Source of the DNA: Providencia stuartii | Lineage (GTDB): Bacteria; Pseudomonadota; Gammaproteobacteria; Enterobacterales; Enterobacteriaceae | DNA length: 64,000 nt | Direction of reading: 5' to 3' | NCBI GenBank assembly: GCA_900455155.1 | Contig: UGUC01000002.1 | Span: forward strand, 2,294,001-2,358,000 | Translations under genes and position numbers: made by a program | Part shown: piece by piece, positions 9,810-18,700 of the stretch | How positions within the stretch are numbered: position 1 is the stretch's first letter | Layout: the number at the start of each line of letters is the position of its first letter | The notes under the pieces: generated by a model | Databases searched by the model: none | The model's input: the letters and a program-made list of their open reading frames with translations, nothing else | Told to the model about the DNA's origin: nothing

Positions 9810-10754
9810 ATGGATTTGTTCGCGTTTGGTGCTATACCGATTATTATTTTTATTGCGATTGTTATTGTTTTTACCTGTGTCAAAACAGTACCGCAAGGCT
9901 ATCAATGGACGGTTGAACGTTTTGGTCGTTATACCAGAACATTGCAGCCGGGGTTACATATTATTGTGCCATTTATGGATAAAATAGGTCGTCGCATCAA
10001 TATGATGGAGCAAGTCCTTGATATCCCATCGCAAGAAGTTATCTCGCGTGATAATGCTAACGTCACCATCGATGCCGTCTGTTTTATTCAAGTCGTTGAC
10101 CCAGTGCGTGCAGCTTATGAAGTTAGCAATCTTGAGCTGTCTGTTTTGAACCTGACAATGACCAATATTCGTACCGTATTAGGCTCCATGGAGCTGGACG
10201 AGATGTTGTCACAACGAGATTCCATCAACTCACGCCTTCTGCACATTGTGGATGACGCAACCAACCCTTGGGGGGTGAAAATCACCCGTATCGAAATTCG
10301 TGATGTTAAGCCGCCGAAAGAGCTAGTCAACGCGATGAATGCGCAGATGAAAGCAGAGCGTACTAAGCGTGCCGACATTCTGGAAGCTGAAGGTATTCGT
10401 CAAGCGGCTATCTTGAAAGCGGAAGGTGAAAAACAGTCACAAATTCTCAAAGCAGAAGGGGATCGTCAATCTGCATTCTTACAAGCAGAAGCCCGTGAAA
10501 GGGCTGCTGAGGCGGAAGCAAAAGCGACTAAGATGGTTTCTGAGGCTATCGCGGCGGGTGATATGCAAGCAATCAACTATTTCGTTGCTCAGAAATATAC
10601 CGAGGCACTGACAAGTATTGGCTCTGCTGACAACAGTAAAGTGATCATGATGCCACTTGAGGCGAGCAATTTAATGGGCGCTATCGGAGGGATTGCTGAA
10701 CTTGTCGGTGAAAGCAAAAAAACGCACTCGAATAAGAAACAGGAAAACTCATGA
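9810..10754 (+). CDS. qmcA: QmcA, SPFH/stomatin-domain membrane protein
   Basis: A membrane-anchored SPFH protein of about 314 residues. One N-terminal helix ([15 protein letters not shown]) is followed by the band-7 domain ([15 protein letters not shown] to about residue 190), then a long charged Ala/Glu/Lys-rich coiled coil ([15 protein letters not shown] repeats). In E. coli QmcA forms large membrane complexes and is cleared by FtsH. I prefer the ATG at 9810 because AAGGA lies 6 bases before it and directly abuts the alternative ATG at 9804. Its TGA overlaps the ybbJ ATG (ATGA), so the two are translated together. Confidence 0.93.
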   Translation: MDLFAFGAIPIIIFIAIVIVFTCVKTVPQGYQWTVERFGRYTRTLQPGLHIIVPFMDKIGRRINMMEQVLDIPSQEVISRDNANVTIDAVCFIQVVDPVRAAYEVSNLELSVLNLTMTNIRTVLGSMELDEMLSQRDSINSRLLHIVDDATNPWGVKITRIEIRDVKPPKELVNAMNAQMKAERTKRADILEAEGIRQAAILKAEGEKQSQILKAEGDRQSAFLQAEARERAAEAEAKATKMVSEAIAAGDMQAINYFVAQKYTEALTSIGSADNSKVIMMPLEASNLMGAIGGIAELVGESKKTHSNKKQENS

Positions 10755-11230
10755 TAGAACTTATCAGCGCTCAACCCGCATGGTTTTGGCTGTGCCTTGG
10801 TGGTTTATTGCTGATTGGTGAACTGCTCGGTACCGGTGGTTATCTATTATGGTCGGGGATCGCCGCTGTTGCGGTGGCGATTATTACTTTCGTGCTGCCT
10901 TTTCTGGGTTGGGAATGGCAAGGGATTTTATTTGCTATCTTAACTATCCTTTCAGCCGTATTATGGCGGAAATGGTTGAGTTTACGTAAAAACTCACAAG
11001 CAGATGAGGTCAACCAAAAGAGCCACCAACTCATTGGCACTAAAGTCCGTCTGATTTCCGATACGGATGAAGGTTTTAGCCGCGCACGCCTAGCCGATGG
11101 CAGTTGGCGAACATACAGTGAGCAACCTTTAAAAGCAGGCACTGAGGTGATCATCACCTCAGTGGATGGGATCACTCTGCATGTTAAGCCTTATCATGAT
11201 GGCAACAACCCCGAGACAAGTGATCAATAA
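10751..11230 (+). CDS. ybbJ: YbbJ, NfeD-like inner membrane protein
   Basis: A 159-residue NfeD-type protein. Two or three membrane helices occupy residues 8-80, and a C-terminal OB-fold-like domain ([28 protein letters not shown]) faces the cytoplasm. NfeD proteins are the usual partners of SPFH proteins, matching the ATGA overlap with qmcA. The last 47 bases overlap the 3' end of convergent cueR, so the two mRNAs would be complementary over this stretch. Confidence 0.9.
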   Translation: MIELISAQPAWFWLCLGGLLLIGELLGTGGYLLWSGIAAVAVAIITFVLPFLGWEWQGILFAILTILSAVLWRKWLSLRKNSQADEVNQKSHQLIGTKVRLISDTDEGFSRARLADGSWRTYSEQPLKAGTEVIITSVDGITLHVKPYHDGNNPETSDQ

Positions 11231-11594
11231 TCGGGCAGTCTGCATTCTCATCACCGGGACAAGCGTCCACTAAGTTTTGCAGCGTATCTTTAATAGCAGA
11301 CAATTTCGCGATTGTCTGCTCTAACTCTGCAATTTTCGCCATTGTGGTATTTTTCACATCCGCGCTGTGTCTTGCTGGGTTACGAAACAAACTCAATAAC
11401 TCGCCGCACTCTTCTAACGTAAAACCGACATCTTTTGCCTGTTTTAACAGACCTAATTCATTAAGGTGTCTATCTTGATAATAGCGATAACTATTTTCCC
11501 CCCGTTCAGGTGGAGTAATTAAACCTTTTTCTTCGTAAAAACGAATGGCCTTTGCGGTAAGACCGGTTTTCTTGGCAATTTCACTAATATTCAT
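11184..11594 (-). CDS. cueR: CueR, MerR-family copper-responsive activator
   Basis: A 136-residue dimeric regulator that senses Cu(I), Ag(I) and Au(I) and activates copA. It has a MerR winged helix ([25 protein letters not shown]), a dimerisation helix and the metal-binding loop with C112 and C120 ([12 protein letters not shown]) at exactly the E. coli spacing. The C-terminus ends in CCHHDKA, also CueR-like. The ATG at 11594 is preferred over 11597 because AAGGGG lies at a better distance. It diverges from copA across the operator at 11603-11633 and overlaps ybbJ at its 3' end. Confidence 0.95.
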   Translation of the reverse strand: MNISEIAKKTGLTAKAIRFYEEKGLITPPERGENSYRYYQDRHLNELGLLKQAKDVGFTLEECGELLSLFRNPARHSADVKNTTMAKIAELEQTIAKLSAIKDTLQNLVDACPGDENADCPIIDHLSRGCCHHDKA

Positions 11595-11602
11595 CATACC
11601 CC

Positions 11603-11633
11603 TTGACCTTACCCTTGAGGGAAGGTTTAACCT
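11603..11633 (+). promoter_or_regulatory. copA promoter with CueR operator
   Basis: TTGACC (-35) at 11603-11608 and TAACCT (-10) at 11628-11633 are separated by 19 bp, the overlong spacing on which MerR-type activators act. The dyad at 11606-11626 (ACCTTaCCC...GGGaAGGT) fills the spacer as in E. coli PcopA. A second near-perfect palindrome at 11619-11637 (GGGAAGGTT.AACCTTCCC) overlaps its right half. The site lies between divergent cueR and copA. Confidence 0.88.
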
Positions 11634-11735
11634 TCCCTACATATCAAAAAATTTATATTTGTTTAAAAATTTCAGTGTATTCTGCCATGATAATAAAAAC
11701 GACAGGATCCGTCATGAGTTAAGGAGATTTTACTT

Positions 11736-14682
11736 ATGAGTAGCAAAATCATTCTCTCCCTGCAAGGGCTAAGTTGTATGCACTGTGTTGGTACAGTCAC
11801 CAAAGCACTTGAAGCCCGCTCGGACATTGATCATTTCAACGTCACCATTGAGTATGCAGTGATTGAAAGTAATGCTAGCGCTCAATCATTGATTGAAACT
11901 ATTCAACAGGCGGGTTATGACGCAAAAATGGCCGAACAACCGGATATCACGCTACAGCTATCCGGCCTTAGCTGCATGAACTGTGCCGGTAAAACCCAGC
12001 AAGCACTTGAAGCGGTTGATGGTGTAGCCGCTGCTATTGTCGATACTCAACAAGCAAAAGTTTACGGTAGTGCAGCAGCAGATACCTTAATTAATGCGGT
12101 TGAGCAAGCAGGCTATCATGCAAAAGTGGCACAACCCAGTCAGGTGACATTAGCATTATCGGGGCTTAGTTGCATGAAATGTGCTGAAAAAACCCGCCTT
12201 GCCCTTGAGGCCGTTGACGGTGTTGATCATGCGGATGTCGATACAAACTCTGCCGTGATATATGGTAATGCACCTGTAGAGGCGTTAATTGCCGCTGTGG
12301 CTGATGCGGGTTACCAAGCCACATTAAATCAAGCGGGGGCTAACTTCCCAAAAACGCAGCCGCTAGCAAAATCGCCTGAACAGCCGGAAACTGACTCAGC
12401 GGCAATCTGTGAAATACCGGCTCAAGAGTCCGATTTAGGCGAGCAACCTGACATCTCCCCTTCAGATGACAGTATCCAGCTATTATTAGATGGTATGACT
12501 TGTGCAAGTTGCGTTAATAAAGTGCAAAAAGCCCTCAACAGTGTTCCGGGCGTTGAAAATGCCCGTGTTAACCTTGCTGAGCGTAGCGCGCTAGTGACAG
12601 GAACAGCACAGCCAGCCGCACTGATAGCTGCGGTGGAAAACGCTGGCTACGGCGCCGAAATCATACAAGACGAAGCTGAACGCCGAGCACGGCAGCAACA
12701 AGTCGCTGATGCAAATATGCGCCGTTTTCGTTGGCAATCTGCACTTGCATTAGCCCTTGGTATCCCTGTGATGATCTGGGGGGATGATCGGCGACAATAT
12801 GATGCTCACGCCACAAAACCACTCAATTTGGCTAACCATTGGGGTTTTAACTTTCGCTGTGATGGTCTTTGCTGGTGGTCATTTCTATAAAAACGCTTGG
12901 CAAAGCCTAAAAAATGGCAGTGCGACAATGGATACTTTGGTCGCACTCGGTACAGGTGCTGCTTGGTTATACTCAATTGTCGTCAACTTGTGGCCTGAGA
13001 TTTTCCCTGAGCAAGCACGCCATCTCTACTATGAGGCCAGTGCAATGATTATTGGTCTGATTAATTTAGGCCATGCACTAGAGCAACGTGCCCGCCAGCG
13101 CTCCTCAAAAGCCTTAGAGCGATTGCTGGACTTGACGCCTCCGACTGCCCGCGTGGTTACCGAGCAAGGTGAAGTGGATATGCCACTTGAGCAAGTCAAA
13201 AAAGGGATGACTTTACGCCTAACAACGGGGGATCGTGTACCTGTTGATGGCGAAATTATTGAAGGTGAAGTCTGGCTAGATGAAGCGATGCTAACCGGTG
13301 AACCCATTCCTCAACAAAAAAGCAAAGGCGATCAGGTACATGCAGGCACTGTCGTTCAAGATGGTACTGTGTTATTTCGCGCGGCGGCTGTGGGTAGCCA
13401 AACCACACTAGCGCGTATTATCCATCTTGTGCGCCAAGCTCAAAGCAGTAAGCCTCAAATTGGCCAATTAGCCGATCGTATTTCATCGATATTCGTACCT
13501 GTCGTGGTTGCCATTGCTGTCATTTCAGGGCTTATTTGGTATTTTGTCGGCCCAGCCCCGCAAATTACCTACGCATTAGTCATCACCACGACTGTTTTGA
13601 TTATTGCTTGTCCGTGTGCTCTTGGTCTGGCGACCCCCATGTCAATCATCTCTGGCGTTGGGCGGGCGGCAGAATTTGGTGTGCTTGTCCGTGATGCCGA
13701 TGCTCTGCAACAAGCAAGTGAGTTAGACACTATCGTCTTCGATAAAACGGGCACATTAACAGAAGGCATGCCACAGGTTACCGATATCCATACCTTTAAT
13801 GGCTTTTCTGAGACAGAAGTACTACAACTTGCGGCTTCATTGGAAAGTGGCTCTAACCACCCGCTTGCTCGTGCAATTGTCAATCGAGCCAAAGGGCTCT
13901 CCTTCCCTACAAGCGAACAGTTTAGGACATTAGCGGGTCTCGGTGTCAGTGCCATCATCGAAGGCAAAACGGTATTACTTGGTAACCAAAAATTATTGAT
14001 GCAAAGTCATATCGATACCAGTGCGATTGAAGAAACATTGCATCAACAAGCTTCAATGGGGGTCACCCCCGTTTTGTTAGCCGTAGAAGATAAAATCGCT
14101 GCATTGCTTTCTATCCGTGATCCATTACGTGAAGACAGCGTCAGTGCCTTAGCTCGCTTACATAAACAAGGCTTTCGTTTAGTTATGTTAACAGGGGATA
14201 ACCCAGTTACCGCAAAAGCCATCGCAAAAGAAGCGGGAATTGATGAAGTGATCGCAGGCGTCATGCCAGATGGTAAATCGGCTGCAATCGAAGCTTTACA
14301 AGCCAAAGGCCATAAAGTGGCAATGGTTGGCGATGGGATCAACGATGCCCCCGCACTGGCCCGTGCCGATGTTGGTATCGCAATGGGAGGCGGCAGTGAT
14401 ATTGCGATAGAAACAGCATCGATTACCTTAATGCGCCAAAGCCTACATGGTGTTGCAGATGCGGTTGCCATTTCAAAAGGCACATTGCGCAATATGAAAC
14501 AAAACCTATTCGGTGCCTTTGTCTACAACACATTGGGGATCCCAATTGCAGCGGGTATTCTTTACCCTCTAACAGGAACATTGTTGAACCCTGTGGTTGC
14601 AGGTGCAGCAATGGCTCTCTCCTCAATCACCGTCGTGACTAACGCTAACCGACTGCTACGCTTTAAACCGAAACAACAATAG
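11736..14682 (+). CDS. copA: CopA, Cu(I)-exporting P1B-type ATPase, four metal-binding domains (frameshifted here)
   Basis: Inner-membrane pump that exports cytoplasmic Cu(I). The N-terminus has four HMA domains with motifs SCMHC (about residue 14), SCMNC (about 82), SCMKC (about 147) and TCASC (about 253); E. coli CopA has two. The ATPase core follows: CPC in IACPCALG, phosphorylation site DKTGT, TGEPIP, HP in SNHPLARA and [10 protein letters not shown]. Frame is lost at the six-G run 12778-12783; removing one G restores WGMIGDNMM and gives about 981 residues. A -1 recoding signal lies at 12347-12422. The gap is probably sequencing error, since the remainder is intact. Transcription is from the CueR promoter and a strong terminator follows. 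Confidence 0.94.
12347..12422 (+). promoter_or_regulatory. Probable -1 programmed frameshift signal in copA
   Basis: CCCAAAA at 12347-12353 is read in the copA frame as C-CCA-AAA (Pro205-Lys206), just after the third HMA domain. Five bases later GCCGCT (12359-12364) can pair with AGCGGC (12398-12403). Inside that loop AGCCGG (12382-12387) can pair with CCGGCT (12417-12422), giving an H-type pseudoknot. A -1 slip adds NAAASKIA and stops at TGA 12377-12379, making a 214-residue protein of three copper domains. E. coli copA has a known -1 signal (CCCAAAG) at the equivalent Pro-Lys in the linker before its last domain, producing CopA(Z). The structure here was found by eye, not by folding software. 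Confidence 0.7.
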
Positions 14683-14687
14683 TCTAC

Positions 14688-14720
14688 AGCCCGACATTGA
14701 GTTTAACTGAATGTCGGGCT
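14688..14720 (+). terminator. Terminator after copA
   Basis: An 11-bp perfect stem (AGCCCGACATT/AATGTCGGGCT) with an 11-nt loop is followed by TTTT, 5 bases past the copA stop. Confidence 0.88.
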
Positions 14721-14859
14721 TTTCACGCTTAGGTAAATTGCTCGTGATATCATGCCTAACCCCAATCCAATTTTACAGATAAAATAGCGCAAAGTGAGTC
14801 GCAAATCGCTACAAGATTGTTTAATCTAAAGGACTGATACTAAAACGTAGGAAAGTGAA

Positions 14860-15660
14860 ATGGCCAAGCTGCTCGAAAACTTAAAAAACTGGTTACATAC
14901 AGAAGCAGCTCCCGTCTACCCTTATCCAGCTATTGATGTTCGCTTATCAAAAAATCTTAAGCTGCATATTGTTGGTAGTATTCATATGGGAACTGAAAAC
15001 ATGTTTCCACTTTCTGACATTCTTCTCGATAAACTCAATCGAGCCGATGCCCTGATTGTTGAAGCCGACATCACGGATACCCGCTCCCCCTTTATAACCG
15101 ATAATGCTCTTCGTGCCCCCCTACAAGATCGCCTAAGCACTGACGAATATCAGCGACTGCAAAGTTGCTGCCAAGAAATACATCAAAATCCAAGCCAATT
15201 TGATGCGTTACCCTCATGGCAAGTCGCCCTAATTTTACAATCCACCCAAGCTCAAGGGTTAGGACTACACGGGCACTATGGGATTGATTACCAATTACTC
15301 CGTAATGCACAATCTCAGCGGATGAAAATCATCGAGTTGGAAGGTACTGATGCGCAAGTCGAGCTATTATTAAACTTGCCCCAAGAAGGCTTACCTTTAT
15401 TACAAGATACGTTAGAGCACTGGCGCGCTAATGCCCGTTCATTACAGACCATGATAAGCTGGTGGCTTGATTACCAACCCCATAACCGTGTCACATTACC
15501 TAAAACATTCAGTGATGATGTTTATCGTGTTCTCATGGAACAACGTAACCAAGATTGGAGTAGCAAGCTAAAGGCATTACCTGATGGTAATTATGTGGTT
15601 ACCGTTGGTGCTTTACATTTATTTGGTGATGATAGTTTAGTTAGTTATCTACGAAATTGA
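14860..15660 (+). CDS. ybaP: YbaP, TraB/GumN family protein
   Basis: A 266-residue protein matching E. coli YbaP along its length. It shows the TraB/GumN pattern: GSIHMG near residue 46, IVEADI near 68, GIDYQLL near 140, IELEG near 157 and a C-terminal [12 protein letters not shown]. Family members contain two conserved GxxH-type motifs and are thought to be metal-dependent peptidase-like proteins; no substrate is established for YbaP. No signal peptide is obvious. It precedes ybaK by 19 bp and the two may be cotranscribed. Confidence 0.87.
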   Translation: MAKLLENLKNWLHTEAAPVYPYPAIDVRLSKNLKLHIVGSIHMGTENMFPLSDILLDKLNRADALIVEADITDTRSPFITDNALRAPLQDRLSTDEYQRLQSCCQEIHQNPSQFDALPSWQVALILQSTQAQGLGLHGHYGIDYQLLRNAQSQRMKIIELEGTDAQVELLLNLPQEGLPLLQDTLEHWRANARSLQTMISWWLDYQPHNRVTLPKTFSDDVYRVLMEQRNQDWSSKLKALPDGNYVVTVGALHLFGDDSLVSYLRN

Positions 15661-15679
15661 ATACAAAACAGGTAAAAAC

Positions 15680-16157
15680 ATGACTCCCGCTGTAAAGTTA
15701 CTTGAAAAACAAAAAATAAACTTCACGCTCCACCCTTATGATCATGATCCTAATGTGCATGATTTTGGTAATGAAGCAGTGAGCAAACTCGGTTTAGATG
15801 CTAAACAAGTTTTCAAAACGCTACTTATTGCACTTAATGGTGATCAAAAAACGTTAGCGGTCGCAGTAACCCCTGTATCAGGGCAGTTAGATTTAAAACT
15901 GGTTGCTAAGGTTTTCAAAAACCAAAAAAGTTGAAATGGCCGACCCACAGATAGCACAAAAAACAACAGGTTATTTAGTTGGAGGGATAAGCCCACTAGG
16001 GCAGAAAAAACGTCTGCCTACCGTTATCGATAGCCAAGCGCAACAATTTTCCACCATCTTTATTTCTGGCGGTAAAAGAGGGTTAGACATTGAAATAGCG
16101 CCACAGGATTTAGCTCGCGTTCTCAATGCAACATTTGCTGAAATAAAGAAAGTGTAA
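15680..16157 (+). CDS. ybaK: YbaK, Cys-tRNA(Pro) deacylase (frameshifted in this sequence)
   Basis: Trans-editing enzyme that hydrolyses Cys mischarged on tRNA(Pro). The N-terminal part ([10 protein letters not shown] to [15 protein letters not shown]) and the C-terminal part ([29 protein letters not shown]) lie in different frames. Removing one A from the A5 run at 15917-15921 or the A6 run at 15924-15929 joins them into 158 residues, against 159 in E. coli. The editing-site lysine and the [13 protein letters not shown] motif are present. The break fits a homopolymer error. Confidence 0.9.
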
Positions 16158-16577
16158 ATCCCCTGAGCGTTGTTATCGATAATACTCTCATTTCCCTTAC
16201 ACTATCAATTCATCATACTGGTTTATACTTTATTATTTATAAGTCATAAGCCAGTCGATTTATCATAACTTTATAAAATAGTCATCATCTAAAATAAATG
16301 AGCACCTTTATTAAATCGATTGATATATAAGCATATTTTTATATGCTACCAGCTTGAATTATGAAAATTATAAATTAATATTTATTTTTATATTACATTT
16401 AAAAATCCAAAAAATTATTATTTACCGTATAAATAAAATAATAATTTATATCCGTCTTAATAGTAACAACTCAAACAGACTCCTAAAGCTTAAAAACCGT
16501 TTCTGTTTTATTTGCGATGAATGTTATGAACGCTCAATGCATTTGGCATCATCATAGAAACCATGTAAGGAGAACCT
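16158..16577. other. AT-rich intergenic region
   Basis: 420 bases of very AT-rich DNA before the KAS III-like gene. A small hairpin AGCATAT/ATATGCT lies at about 16330-16347. No gene is convincing; one open frame at 16354-16557 is low-complexity Ile/Lys/Asn sequence without a ribosome site. AAGGAG at about 16567 serves the next gene. Confidence 0.6.
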
Positions 16578-17670
16578 ATGTTATCAGTTGGAATTCAAGC
16601 TGTTGCCATTCATTTACCAGAAGGTTTACGCACTAATGCATGGTGGGATAAAGAGGCCATCACCTCTTCTCATTCACCTAAATTTTCAACTCACCAACAC
16701 CAGTCTCTTTATGATAAAGCCATGCAACCTTATCTATCCGATCCCCTTTTTAGGCAGTGTCGAGCGCAGAGTCGTGGTCAATCATGAAAGCGCTTCCTCA
16801 CTCGGGATCAAAGCAGCAACCAAGGTGTTATCAGCCGCAAAAGTCGCCGCTAGTGATATAGATTGCCTCATTGTCACTTCCATGTTTGATGACCATATTG
16901 GTTGTGGTGATGCAGGCTATATCGCACAGGCACTCGGTATCGGTGGTGGCGCCTTTAATATTGGGGCAACCTGTAATAGCTCGATGTCAGCATTACTAAC
17001 AGCTTGTGGCTTGGTAAGCAGCGGCTTAAATAACAAGGTATTAGTCATTGCCACAGCACTATTCTCTCGGGCACTTGACGACGACAATGCCGCCATGCGT
17101 TTTCATGGTGACGCATCCACCGCCTTCATCGTAGGCCCTGTTAAAGAAGGATATGGCCTGCTGGGCTCTAAATCGTTACACCTTGGTGAAACATGTGGCA
17201 TTTGGTGCTTTAAGGTCGTCGAAGACCAATATTCGCCAACAGCGCAACATATCCGCCTCAGTTTCAATAAGCCAGTAACCCACGTGCTACGTTCAACAGC
17301 AGAATATTACCTTAAACAGACCGTAAAAGGCGCATTAGCCAAAGCAAAACTCTCTATTAACGATATCGATTGTGTCGCACTCAATGCCCCGACAGCTTGG
17401 CATGCCGAGTTTTCCGCTAATGTATTGGGGATCGAAACCAAACGGGTCATCAATACATTTCCTCAATTTGCTTACAATGGCCCCGCCATGATGCCGATCC
17501 ATCTGTATACCGCAGCGATACAAAAATCGATTAAGCCCGGCGGCATTATGCTGTTATACGCCTACGGAGGACAAACAGAAGCGTCAGCCGCTGTATTGCG
17601 CTGGCCTAATGTTATCCTTGGTGCACCACCGGAGCCTGCTTCCGTGATCGATCATAAAGACATACCGTAG
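16578..17670 (+). CDS. KAS III-like (FabH-type) thiolase-fold enzyme (frameshifted here)
   Basis: A stand-alone beta-ketoacyl-ACP synthase III-like protein of about 363 residues after repair. The presumed nucleophile is C132 in GATCNSSMSAL, with H275 (NAPTAWHAEF) and N300 (FAYNGPAMMP) in place of the FabH His and Asn; the C-terminal YGGQTEASAAVLRW is also KAS III-like. The ATG at 16578 has AAGGAG nine bases upstream. Frame changes in CCCCTTTTT at 16743-16751, where dropping one base restores DP(F/L)LGSVERRVV. It is not the housekeeping FabH because no fatty-acid genes surround it and sequence similarity is remote. HMG-CoA-synthase-like or acyl-transfer activity is possible; no pathway partner is visible. 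Confidence 0.75.
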
Positions 17671-17836
17671 ATGACCTCTTTCAAGGTGCAAAATTAGTAA
17701 GCTTAACCAACGGCATTTGTTAACTTGCTGGATTTACGTTATTTTTGGTCAGATCACAAAATAGATTTCTCGAGATAAAGGGGGAATAAAACGCTCCTTG
17801 TTACTGCAATCTTCATCATGAAAAAGGTACTCAAAA

Positions 17837-18622
17837 ATGGCAGTTGATGAAAATGGCTATATCTGCACATTAAAAAAGCAACCTATACCCGCGAGATATC
17901 AAGAACTACTCACATCTGTTCAATCACAACTACTCGCTCAGTATGGCGATAGAATTTGCAGTATTTTTATTTATGGTAGCGTTGCACGTGGCAAAGCTAC
18001 TCCTCCTAAATCCGATCTGGATCTCTGTGTTATTTTTCACGGCAATATTGATAACACAGAGGCTTTAGCGCTCAGCAAGATAGGCGAAAATAACCTTCGA
18101 CTTTACCCTATTGTTCCAAAGGTGGATTTCGATATAGCCAGTCAACAGGAGGTGCTGTCACCGAATAACACCAACAGTTGGGGATACTGGCTAAAGCACC
18201 ATTGCCGTATCATTTATGGTGACGACCTTTCCCGATATTTTCCCCTATTCCGCCCATCAAGGGCCATCGCCTTAGCCGTCAATGGTGATTATCACACCAC
18301 TCTCTTAGATTACATTCAGAAAATGGCGAGTACAGATGATCAGGCAACGTTCTTAAAATTATCCAAAGAAGCTTCTAAGAAACTTATCCGCTCTACAAAT
18401 ATTTTACGGACGCCTAACGACACAGACTGGCCAGATACATTAGATGAACATATCACTCGGCTACACAATAAATATCCCGCCTTAGCGCATCAATTACCCT
18501 TTTTTATGGCGCAAATCCAGTTCGCGACTTACTCTAAAAAAGATTTTATCCCCCATTTGCACACGGCAATAACTCGCCTATTGCAAGCAGATGAAAGTAT
18601 GAAAGCAAACGAAAAGGCCTGA
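17837..18622 (+). CDS. Nucleotidyltransferase-domain protein
   Basis: A 261-residue protein with a Pol-beta-type nucleotidyltransferase domain: IYGSVARGKATPPKSDLDL near residue 45 (GS motif plus two metal-binding Asp) and the third Asp in VDFDI near 98. The helical C-terminal half (about residues 140-255) resembles the substrate-binding domain of antibiotic or small-molecule adenylyltransferases, and an HEPN-like role is also possible. It is not close enough to AadA or ANT enzymes to claim resistance. AAGGT lies 8 bases before the ATG. It lies 166 bp after the KAS III-like gene in the same direction; both are absent from this position in E. coli. Confidence 0.75.
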   Translation: MAVDENGYICTLKKQPIPARYQELLTSVQSQLLAQYGDRICSIFIYGSVARGKATPPKSDLDLCVIFHGNIDNTEALALSKIGENNLRLYPIVPKVDFDIASQQEVLSPNNTNSWGYWLKHHCRIIYGDDLSRYFPLFRPSRAIALAVNGDYHTTLLDYIQKMASTDDQATFLKLSKEASKKLIRSTNILRTPNDTDWPDTLDEHITRLHNKYPALAHQLPFFMAQIQFATYSKKDFIPHLHTAITRLLQADESMKANEKA

Positions 18623-18650
18623 CCCCAGTTACTGTCTGGGATCAGGCCTT
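18614..18650. terminator. Long hairpin at the nucleotidyltransferase stop
   Basis: A 15-bp stem with one mismatch (18614-18628 with 18636-18650, AAGGCCTGA.../...TCAGGCCTT). The stop codon of the upstream gene is inside the stem. The plus-strand tail lacks a clear T-run; the minus strand has TTTT. It could serve both convergent genes. A second hairpin (TCGCCTATT/AATAGGCGA) sits at 18664-18692. Confidence 0.6.
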
Positions 18651-18700
18651 GTAAGCAGTTCACTCGCCTATTGAAATGTTATTAATAGGCGACTTGGGCA

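Noticed and set aside
11925..11950. Frameshift signal after the first HMA domain of copA, as in E. coli CopA(Z)
   Set aside because: No CCCAAAG-type heptamer is present there; the matching linker in this protein is after the third domain.
16354..16557. 67-codon open frame upstream of the KAS III-like gene
   Set aside because: Low-complexity Ile/Lys/Asn sequence in very AT-rich DNA, no ribosome site, no recognisable family.
17837..18622. Aminoglycoside resistance gene of the aadA or ANT type
   Set aside because: Only the nucleotidyltransferase core motifs are shared; the C-terminal half does not match those enzymes well enough.
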